Source: Saccharicrinis sp050296935 (GTDB lineage Bacteria > Bacteroidota > Bacteroidia > Bacteroidales > Marinilabiliaceae). From it: a stretch of DNA of 55,582 bases. Shown here one piece after another: positions 8,913 to 15,738 of this stretch; positions within the stretch are counted from its first letter, which is position 1; the number at the start of each line of letters is the position of its first letter. The DNA is taken from NCBI GenBank assembly GCA_050296935.1, contig JBNKRV010000171.1:1-55582 (forward strand). The letters are read 5' to 3'. Under the pieces are notes generated by a model. It did not search any database. It saw nothing but the letters and a program-made list of their open reading frames with translations, and had not been told where the DNA came from. A program made the translations under genes and the position numbers.

Positions 8913-9440
8913 ATGTTAGATAAAGTATGTGCATTGCTTATAATAACCTTTATAACAGCAGGTTGTTTAAGGGCGCAGGAGGATGATAATAGGGGATATG
9001 TTATTAAGGTTGGTGATATGGCTCCGGATTTTACAGCAAAGCTGGATGATGGAACATATTTTAAATTGTCAGAGAATCGTGGTAAAGTTGTTATGCTTCA
9101 GTTTACTGCTAGTTGGTGTGGAGTGTGTATGAAAGAAATGCCATTTATAGAGAAAGAAATTTGGCAAGAACATAAAGATAAAGGATTGGTTGTAGTTGGT
9201 ATTGATAGAGATGAGCCACTTGAAAAATTGATAAAGTTTTCTGAACGAACAGGTATTACATATCCACTGGCTTTAGATCCGAATGCTGATATTTTTGCAA
9301 AATATGCTTTAAAAGAGGCAGGGGTTACTCGAAATGTGATAATTGATAGAGACGGAAAAATAATATATCTGACCAGACTCTATAATAGGGAAGAGTTTGA
9401 ATCGATGAAAGCCAAAATAGCAGGAGAGCTGGAAAATTAA
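8913..9440 (+). CDS. TlpA-like exported thioredoxin-fold protein
   Basis: The 175-residue protein has an N-terminal export signal. TAGC at residues 15-18 could be a lipobox and LRAQ at 19-22 could be a signal peptidase I site, so the anchoring mode is ambiguous. A TlpA/ResA-type domain follows with WCGVC (Cys69 and Cys72), MAPDF at the domain start and a GVTRNVIIDRDGKI strand in place of the usual cis-Pro segment. It is probably a periplasmic thiol reductase. It is 11 bp after purU and 56 bp before hisH, which is odd for an envelope redox protein. It may simply ride in the operon. Confidence 0.85.
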   Translation: MLDKVCALLIITFITAGCLRAQEDDNRGYVIKVGDMAPDFTAKLDDGTYFKLSENRGKVVMLQFTASWCGVCMKEMPFIEKEIWQEHKDKGLVVVGIDRDEPLEKLIKFSERTGITYPLALDPNADIFAKYALKEAGVTRNVIIDRDGKIIYLTRLYNREEFESMKAKIAGELEN

Positions 9441-9496
9441 TAGAGTTACTTAAATGTAATTCACTATTGAAAGATGGCTATAATGAAATTTAAAAA

Positions 9497-10096
9497 ATGA
9501 AAGTTGCAATAATAAAATACAATGCAGGTAATATCCGTTCTGTAAGCTTTGCCTTGGAAAGACTGGGTGTAGAGCATGTGATTACTTCTGATCCTGATGA
9601 AATAAAAAATGCTGATAAAGTAATTTTTCCGGGAGTTGGCGAGGCAAGTTCAACCATGAAATATCTGAAGGAAAATAATCTGGATGAACTGATTGTAAAC
9701 CTTAAGCAACCGGTTTTGGGAGTATGCTTAGGAATGCAGCTTATGTGCAGTCACTCTGAAGAAGGGGATGTGGATTGTTTGGGCATTTTTGATGAAAAGG
9801 TTAAAAAGTTTATGTTACCTAATCCAAACCCTGAAAATATTAAGGTTCCTCATATGGGTTGGAATGCTATTACCAATGTGAATAGTAAGCTTTTTGATGC
9901 CACATTGGAAGGGCAATATGTATACTTTGTACATAGTTTTTATGTCGCTTTGGGAGAACATACTGCAGCTACAACAAATTATATTTTACCATATAGTTCT
10001 GCTTTACACAAGGATAATTTTTATGCAACCCAGTTTCACCCCGAAAAAAGTGGTGATGTTGGTTCCCGTATTCTTGAAAACTTTATAAAACTTTAA
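9497..10096 (+). CDS. hisH: Imidazole glycerol phosphate synthase subunit HisH
   Basis: HisH is the glutaminase that feeds ammonia to HisF in the branch point between histidine and AICAR. The 199 residues form a class I GATase with nucleophile Cys77 in GVCLGMQ, FPGVG oxyanion loop and TQFHPEKSG holding the His and Glu. hisA begins 1 bp after its stop, so H-A-F form a tightly packed unit. hisG, D, C and B are not in this window and are presumably elsewhere. Confidence 0.95.
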   Translation: MKVAIIKYNAGNIRSVSFALERLGVEHVITSDPDEIKNADKVIFPGVGEASSTMKYLKENNLDELIVNLKQPVLGVCLGMQLMCSHSEEGDVDCLGIFDEKVKKFMLPNPNPENIKVPHMGWNAITNVNSKLFDATLEGQYVYFVHSFYVALGEHTAATTNYILPYSSALHKDNFYATQFHPEKSGDVGSRILENFIKL

Positions 10097-10097
10097 C

Positions 10098-10823
10098 ATG
10101 GCATTGATAGATATTATTCCAGCAATAGATATAATTGAAGGAAAGTGCGTAAGACTTAGTCAGGGTGATTATAACCAGAAAAAAGTATACAACGAAAATC
10201 CTGTTGAAGTAGCGCAGATGTTTGAGGATCATGGTATTAATCGACTTCATCTGGTAGATTTGGATGGTGCAAAAGCCGGACATATCATTAATTATAAGGT
10301 ACTGGAGCAAATCGCTACCAAAACTGACCTGGTTATTGATTTTGGAGGTGGACTTAAAACCAACGAGGATTTAAAAATTGCATTTAATAGTGGTGCACAA
10401 ATGATTACCGGGGGGAGTATTGCTGTTAAAAATCAAGATGTTTTTAGTAGTTGGATTGATACATACGGATCGGATAAAATTATATTGGGCGCGGATGTTA
10501 AGGATGAGAAAGTTGCTGTTTCCGGATGGCTTGAAACTTCAGACTTAGAACTGCTACCATTTATTAAAAACTATATTGGTAAAGGTATTACTAAGGTGAT
10601 ATGTACTGATATAAGTAAAGATGGTATGTTACAAGGACCGGCCATTGATTTGTATAAAAAGGTGTTGGATAAATTTCCTGATTTGTACCTGGTTGCTAGT
10701 GGCGGGTTGAGTAGTATGGAAGATGTAGATAGACTTGTTGAGGCAAAAGTGCCCGCTGTTATTACAGGTAAGGCCATTTATGAAGGCAAAATTGATTTAA
10801 AACAATTGGAAAAATACGCATAA
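10098..10823 (+). CDS. hisA: ProFAR isomerase
   Basis: HisA opens the ribose ring of ProFAR to PRFAR. The 241-residue beta-alpha barrel has the catalytic Asp in IIPAIDIIEGK, and the second half-barrel motif CTDISKDGML with the other catalytic Asp. FGGGLKT and ASGGLSS are the two phosphate-binding loops, reflecting the ancient half-barrel duplication. It is flanked by 1-bp gaps to hisH and hisF. Confidence 0.96.
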   Translation: MALIDIIPAIDIIEGKCVRLSQGDYNQKKVYNENPVEVAQMFEDHGINRLHLVDLDGAKAGHIINYKVLEQIATKTDLVIDFGGGLKTNEDLKIAFNSGAQMITGGSIAVKNQDVFSSWIDTYGSDKIILGADVKDEKVAVSGWLETSDLELLPFIKNYIGKGITKVICTDISKDGMLQGPAIDLYKKVLDKFPDLYLVASGGLSSMEDVDRLVEAKVPAVITGKAIYEGKIDLKQLEKYA

Positions 10824-10824
10824 T

Positions 10825-11583
10825 ATGCTGGCAAAAAGAATTATACCTTGTTTGGATATTAAAAATGGCATGACCGTTAAGGGAATTAAGTTTGTTGGTA
10901 TTAAAGAGGTTGGTGATCCCGTTGAATTAGGAGCATTATATGCACAACAGGGAGCTGATGAATTGGTGTTCTTGGATATAACTGCCAGTCACGAAGGAAG
11001 AAAAACCTTTGTAGATCTTGTGAAAAGAATTGCTCAACATATCAATATACCTTTTACTGTTGGGGGTGGAATAAGCGAGTTAAAAGATGCTGAAGCATTA
11101 TTAAATGCCGGAGCAGATAAGATCAGTATAAATTCATCAGCAGTAAGAAATCCGCAGTTGATAAATGATATGGCGCAGAATTTTGGTAGCCAGTTCGTGG
11201 TTGTAGCTATTGATGCTAAACATTTCGACGGGGATGATTGGATTGTGACAGTAAATGGAGGTAGAATTCCTACAGAAAAAAGATTATTCCCTTGGGCTAA
11301 AGAGGCAGAAGAAAGAGGTGCAGGTGAAATTTTATTTACTTCAATGGATCATGATGGCGTAAAGCAAGGGTTTGCTAATGAGGCACTCGCAAAATTATCA
11401 ACAGATCTTTCAATTCCGATTATTGCTAGTGGTGGAGCCGGTGAAATGGAACACTTTAAAGATGTTTTTACTCATGGAATGGCTGATGCCGGATTAGCAG
11501 CAAGTATTTTCCATTATAAGGAAATTGCCATACCTGATTTAAAGAATTACCTTCATAACGAAGGGATAAATATAAGATTGTAA
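10825..11583 (+). CDS. hisF: Imidazole glycerol phosphate synthase subunit HisF
   Basis: HisF is the cyclase that makes imidazole glycerol phosphate and AICAR. The 252-residue barrel begins RIIPCLDIKNG with the catalytic Asp, and the second catalytic Asp is in TSMDHDGVKQG. VGGGI and ASGGAG bind phosphates. It follows hisA by 1 bp and is followed by a 105-bp gap before hisIE without a visible terminator. Confidence 0.96.
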   Translation: MLAKRIIPCLDIKNGMTVKGIKFVGIKEVGDPVELGALYAQQGADELVFLDITASHEGRKTFVDLVKRIAQHINIPFTVGGGISELKDAEALLNAGADKISINSSAVRNPQLINDMAQNFGSQFVVVAIDAKHFDGDDWIVTVNGGRIPTEKRLFPWAKEAEERGAGEILFTSMDHDGVKQGFANEALAKLSTDLSIPIIASGGAGEMEHFKDVFTHGMADAGLAASIFHYKEIAIPDLKNYLHNEGINIRL

Positions 11584-11688
11584 CGTTATAAATTGAATAA
11601 TAGTTTGTTGAGTATTTAAAAGTCTGGGATTTACTTCTGAACTTTTTGATTTGATAGTTGATACTCAATACATGATACTTTTAAGATT

Positions 11689-12285
11689 ATGAAAATAGAT
11701 TATGACAAGTTAGGTAATGGACTGGTTCCGGCTATCATTCAGGATGCCAGTACAAGTAAAGTGTTAATGCTTGGTTTTATGAATCAGGAGGCTTTTGAAA
11801 AGACGGAAAAAGAAGGTAAAGTCACTTTTTTCAGTAGAACCAAAAACCGCCTATGGACCAAAGGGGAAGAATCAGGTAATTTTTTAAATGTTGTTTCTAT
11901 TACAGTGGATTGCGATAATGATACATTGTTGATCAAAGCCAATCCTGTTGGGCCGACTTGTCATACCGGATCTGATACTTGTTTTAATGAGAAGAATAAT
12001 GCGGATATAGCATTCTTAAGTCATCTGCAGGACTTTATAGATAAACGTAAGGAAGAAATGCCGGAAGGTTCTTATACCACCTCATTATTTGAGAAAGGAA
12101 CCCGTAAAATAACTCAAAAGGTGGGAGAAGAAGCTATTGAGACCGTTATTGGAGCTATGGCTAACGACGATGAAAACTTTTTATACGAAGGTGCCGATTT
12201 ATTATATCACCTGATTGTATTGCTAACTTATAAGGGATATAGAATCGAAGATTTAGCCAATGAGCTTAAGAAAAGGCATAAGTAA
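11689..12285 (+). CDS. hisIE: Bifunctional PRA-CH/PRA-PH (HisIE)
   Basis: This carries out the second and third steps of histidine synthesis. Residues about 1-105 are the PRA-cyclohydrolase domain (FSRTKNRLWTKGE, VDCDNDTLLI with metal-binding Asp/Cys, and GPTCHTG). Residues about 110-198 are the PRA-pyrophosphohydrolase domain with KVGEEAIETVIGA, a helical MazG-like fold. It is the last gene of the block and is followed by a strong bidirectional terminator. Confidence 0.96.
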   Translation: MKIDYDKLGNGLVPAIIQDASTSKVLMLGFMNQEAFEKTEKEGKVTFFSRTKNRLWTKGEESGNFLNVVSITVDCDNDTLLIKANPVGPTCHTGSDTCFNEKNNADIAFLSHLQDFIDKRKEEMPEGSYTTSLFEKGTRKITQKVGEEAIETVIGAMANDDENFLYEGADLLYHLIVLLTYKGYRIEDLANELKKRHK

Positions 12286-12310
12286 TAATTGTTGATATAC
12301 TATAATGAAA

Positions 12311-12349
12311 TAGAAATGGGAGATTTTAAAAAAAAATCTCCCATTTCTA
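12311..12349. terminator. Bidirectional terminator between hisIE and fabH
   Basis: A 17-bp perfect inverted repeat (arms 12311-12327 and 12333-12349) ends its arms in A and T runs on both strands. It serves hisIE on the plus strand and fabH on the minus strand, which converge here. Confidence 0.88.
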
Positions 12350-12370
12350 TTTATCTCTTAATACATCACC

Positions 12371-13369
12371 TTATTTTGGATCATATCCCCATTTTAAATA
12401 AACAGAGCCCCAGGTAAATCCTGCACCAAAAGCTGCTAATATAATATTATCACCTTTTTTAAGTTTATCTTCCCATTCCCATAAGCATAATGGAATTGTA
12501 GCAGAGGTAGTATTACCATAACGTTCAATGTTAATCATTACTTTCTCTTTTTCAATTCCCATACGTCGGGCTGTAGCATCAATGATTCTTAAATTAGCCT
12601 GATGAGGAACTAACCATGCAATATCCGCAGGAGCCAAATTATTTCTTTCTACAATTTCCGCAGAAACATCAGCCATATTTGATACAGCATGTTTGAAAAC
12701 AGCCTGCCCTTCCTGATATACGGTGTGTTCTTTTGCATCAATTGTTTCATGTGATGCTGGTTTTACCGATCCACCGGCTTTCATAAGCAAGTGATTCCTT
12801 CCCATACCATCACTTCTTAAAATGGTATCCAGAACACCAAATTCCTCTTCGGTTGGTTCAAGCATTACAGCAGCAGACGCATCTCCAAATAGTACACATG
12901 TAGTTCTGTCTGTATAGTCAGTTATCGATGACATTTTTTCTGCACCTACAACAATTACCTTTTTATGTGTTCCGCATTGTACAAATTTCGATGCAACATC
13001 GAGTGCATATAAAAAGCCGGAACAAGCAGCATTAATATCAAAACTTTGAATATTTCTAATACCTACTTTGTCACAGATAATTGCGGATGTTCCGGGGAAA
13101 ATATGATCAGGAGTAACCGTTGCACATACAAGAAGGTCAACTTCTTCAGGTTTGGTATTGGTCTTCTTTAGTAATTCTTTTACAGCTTCGGCACCCATAT
13201 CAGATGAGCCTTTACCCTCACCTTTAAGAATACGTCTTTCTTTGATACCGACACGAGTCATTATCCATTCGTCGGAAGTATCGACCATTGTACTTAACTC
13301 TTCATTAGTCAGGACGTATTCAGGTACATAAGCGCCAACGCCTGTGATTACAGCATTAATCTTTTTCAT
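12371..13369 (-). CDS. fabH: 3-oxoacyl-ACP synthase III
   Basis: FabH starts type II fatty-acid synthesis by condensing an acyl-CoA primer with malonyl-ACP. The 332 residues are the normal length. The triad is Cys116 in NAACSGFL, the His of VPHQANLRI and the Asn of RYGNTTSAT. It is preceded by rpmF, as in many bacteria. plsX, which often sits between the two, is absent here. A hairpin lies between rpmF and fabH, so fabH may have its own promoter within the 217-bp gap. Confidence 0.96.
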   Translation of the reverse strand: MKKINAVITGVGAYVPEYVLTNEELSTMVDTSDEWIMTRVGIKERRILKGEGKGSSDMGAEAVKELLKKTNTKPEEVDLLVCATVTPDHIFPGTSAIICDKVGIRNIQSFDINAACSGFLYALDVASKFVQCGTHKKVIVVGAEKMSSITDYTDRTTCVLFGDASAAVMLEPTEEEFGVLDTILRSDGMGRNHLLMKAGGSVKPASHETIDAKEHTVYQEGQAVFKHAVSNMADVSAEIVERNNLAPADIAWLVPHQANLRIIDATARRMGIEKEKVMINIERYGNTTSATIPLCLWEWEDKLKKGDNIILAAFGAGFTWGSVYLKWGYDPK

Positions 13370-13531
13370 GTTAACGTAATTCAGTGGTAGTATAAATTAC
13401 TGCCAAAAGTTAGAAATAGCTTGAGCTTTCACTCCTGCAATATAATACTAAGTGCTTTTTGGAGAAGCTAAACTACTATTTATTCTGAAGAATCAGGCAT
13501 CACCCTTTTCGATTAAGAAATGCCATAAAGC

Positions 13532-13562
13532 AAAATTTGCCTCGCAAAGCAAGGCAAATTTA
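13532..13562 (-). terminator. Hairpin between rpmF and fabH
   Basis: AAATTTGCCT (13533-13542) and AGGCAAATTT (13552-13561) form a perfect 10-bp stem with a short T run on the minus strand. It may attenuate or end transcription downstream of rpmF, lowering fabH read-through relative to the ribosomal gene. Confidence 0.55.
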
Positions 13563-13586
13563 TAAAGTACTTTTAAAAATAAAAAG

Positions 13587-13772
13587 TTATGCTGTAATTT
13601 CTTTTTCAACAGCTAATTTTCCTCTGTAATAACCACATTCTCCACAAACGGTATGTAGTTTTACGCTGGATCCACAGTTTGAGCAAACTCCCAATGCAGG
13701 AGCAGTAGCTTTGTAATGCGTCCTTCTCTTGTCTCTTCTTGTTTTAGAAATCTTTCTCTTAGGATGTGCCAT
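13587..13772 (-). CDS. rpmF: 50S ribosomal protein L32
   Basis: The 61-residue protein begins MAHPKRKISKTRRDKRRTH, the usual L32 start. Its two CxxC pairs (CSNCG and CGECG) form the zinc ribbon, so this is the zinc-binding paralogue type. It follows the DUF177 gene by 12 bp, a widely conserved pairing. Confidence 0.97.
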   Translation of the reverse strand: MAHPKRKISKTRRDKRRTHYKATAPALGVCSNCGSSVKLHTVCGECGYYRGKLAVEKEITA

Positions 13773-13784
13773 TTTATAAACTAT

Positions 13785-14324
13785 TTACTTATTACTATTA
13801 TCTTTTAATTTTTTTAAAGCCTCCCATCTGGGGTCAATAGCTTTATCTGTATTATCTTCTTCGTGGTGTTCTGACGAAAACTGTTCTAGTTTATCAATCA
13901 TTTCCTGATCGCAACCCTCATTATCTTCATGGACAGATCTGAGAGGCATACTTACCACAATAAATTCATAAATTAACTGTGCAACATTATACTCATTTTC
14001 TTCATGGGGTAATATGATGATTTCATCACTGGGTTCATCATACATTATCCCAAACTTAACATACATTGTTCCATCGTATGAAACAGGTATTGTTAAGTCG
14101 CCTAAGCAATTGTCGCATATCGCCTGTACATTTCCGGCAATATTAAAATCTAATTGGAGCATCTGCGACTTTTTGTTTAATGTCAATGATACTTCAAAAT
14201 TTCCTTTCTCAATAATTGAGTCTTCAATTAGTTCAAAAAAAGGTTGCCCGATTTTATAGTGAAAATGGTGCTTCCCTTCTTTTAAACCCTTAAAAGCTAT
14301 TGTGTAATCTTTTAGCTTGTCCAT
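13785..14324 (-). CDS. YceD/DUF177 family protein
   Basis: The 179-residue protein belongs to the YceD (DUF177) family, which is nearly always encoded just upstream of rpmF; plant and bacterial members have been linked to 23S rRNA accumulation. CDNC in the middle resembles the conserved Cys-x-x-Cys of the family. The C-terminal third is acidic, ending DPRWEALKKLKDN, which matches the family's usual DPR-W-x-x-L tail. There is no signal peptide. A TACTTTTG -7 element lies just upstream. Confidence 0.88.
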   Translation of the reverse strand: MDKLKDYTIAFKGLKEGKHHFHYKIGQPFFELIEDSIIEKGNFEVSLTLNKKSQMLQLDFNIAGNVQAICDNCLGDLTIPVSYDGTMYVKFGIMYDEPSDEIIILPHEENEYNVAQLIYEFIVVSMPLRSVHEDNEGCDQEMIDKLEQFSSEHHEEDNTDKAIDPRWEALKKLKDNSNK

Positions 14325-14346
14325 CTCACCTTAAATAAAAACTTTG

Positions 14347-14354
14347 CAAAAGTA
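14347..14354 (-). promoter_or_regulatory. -7 element for the DUF177-rpmF operon
   Basis: On the minus strand this reads TACTTTTG, a perfect match to TAnnTTTG. It lies about 23 bases before the start codon at 14324. No clear TTG -33 box was found at the expected distance. Confidence 0.5.
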
Positions 14355-14444
14355 TAAAAATTAATAGTACTGAGGAAGTAATTGTTGAATTTTATTGCCA
14401 ATTTATCATCCGGGTGTTGGTTTGTGTTTTTAAAATACACAAAA

Positions 14445-15602
14445 TCAGTGTTTTATATGAGGTTGTAGAATGATTCTAAAAGTGGTTTTTTTATCAGGTT
14501 CAGACTCTTTTACATATATTTTACCTTTATGGTAATCTTCAATGATTCTTTTAGTTAGAGAAAGTCCTAATCCCCATCCTCTTTTTTTTGTGGTGTAGCC
14601 GGGTTCAAAAACGGTTGTAAATTTCTGTCGGGGAATACCTTTCCCATTATCAGAAATATCAATGGCGATACCGGATTCATTTTTCTTTGTAGTAATAGAA
14701 ATTTTTCCGTCTCCTTTGATGGCGTCAATGGCATTTTTAATTAAATTCTCAAAAACCCACTCTAATAATGTGGCATTTGCATGGGTTGTTATATTATCTT
14801 CTAAGTTTATTGAAAACTCAACTTTCCCCGAAGATCGTGTTTTTAGGTATTGGATACTTTGTTCTGCTATTTCAGAAATATTTACTTCTTCCAATATTGG
14901 TTTGGAACCGATTTTAGAGAATCGATCGGCTATGTTCTGTAGCCTGTTTAAATCTTTTCTGAGCTCCTCTAATGTATTTGTATCGTTTATTTTCAGTCCC
15001 AGAAAGTCAATCCAGCCAAGTAATGAAGTAATAGGTGTTCCAAGTTGATGTGCTGTTTCTTTGGCCATACCAACCCAAACCTGATTTTGCTCTGCATTTC
15101 TTAAACTACTAAATGCCAGATAGGCGAAAAATACAAAAATTGAAATGATGAGAAGCTGAACAATTGGAAACCAGGTTAATTTTGTTAATAGAGTTGAGGT
15201 GGCGTAGTATAAGTATTGTTTTTCCCCACCTCCTAAATCTATTTCAATCCTTTTCCCCTTTTTTTTTAGTTTCGCAAGTTTCCTGAGTAAATATTTTTTC
15301 TGGTTTTGAGAGGGCACATTTAAGTTTCTATAATGTTGTATAACGTCGTCTTCGTCCACTAATATAACCGGAACTGTAGTGTTATTTTTTAAAACTTCCA
15401 GAGTTAGGGCAACTGAATTTTCATTACTTCCCGGTTGTACTAGTTGTCGGGTAGCTTCAGCCCACAATTCAATTTTCTTTTCTTCTTCAACTTTTAATTC
15501 ATCTACAAGAGATTTTGTGTATACGGATGAAAAAGCTCCAATGCATATGGCTCCTAATAGTATAAAGATTTTGAACTTTTTCTTGTATGAATAATGCTTC
15601 AT
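14445..15602 (-). CDS. Orphan membrane sensor histidine kinase
   Basis: The 385-residue kinase has a first membrane helix at about 10-28, a roughly 110-residue extracytoplasmic sensor region and a second helix at about 140-164. The H-box is MAKETAHQLGTPI with His185, the variant common in Bacteroidota. The ATPase domain carries an N-box, DNGKGIP and GWGLGLS. No response regulator gene adjoins it, so the partner is unknown. The signal cannot be inferred. Confidence 0.88.
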   Translation of the reverse strand: MKHYSYKKKFKIFILLGAICIGAFSSVYTKSLVDELKVEEEKKIELWAEATRQLVQPGSNENSVALTLEVLKNNTTVPVILVDEDDVIQHYRNLNVPSQNQKKYLLRKLAKLKKKGKRIEIDLGGGEKQYLYYATSTLLTKLTWFPIVQLLIISIFVFFAYLAFSSLRNAEQNQVWVGMAKETAHQLGTPITSLLGWIDFLGLKINDTNTLEELRKDLNRLQNIADRFSKIGSKPILEEVNISEIAEQSIQYLKTRSSGKVEFSINLEDNITTHANATLLEWVFENLIKNAIDAIKGDGKISITTKKNESGIAIDISDNGKGIPRQKFTTVFEPGYTTKKRGWGLGLSLTKRIIEDYHKGKIYVKESEPDKKTTFRIILQPHIKH

Positions 15603-15738
15603 AGATATATATTATTTAATAAAGACCTGTTTTTGCAGCTCTTCTATTGTAAAATATAGTTGTAGTTTATTTTGTGCGTTCGGCAATTGTTTGAATAAGA
15701 ACGATTGTGTGAAAGTATTATTGCTTAGAAGCTTATGT

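Noticed and set aside
13370..13586. Missing plsX as a deletion between rpmF and fabH
   Set aside because: The gap holds no plsX remnant, and this gene order without plsX may be normal in the phylum, so no deletion can be claimed.
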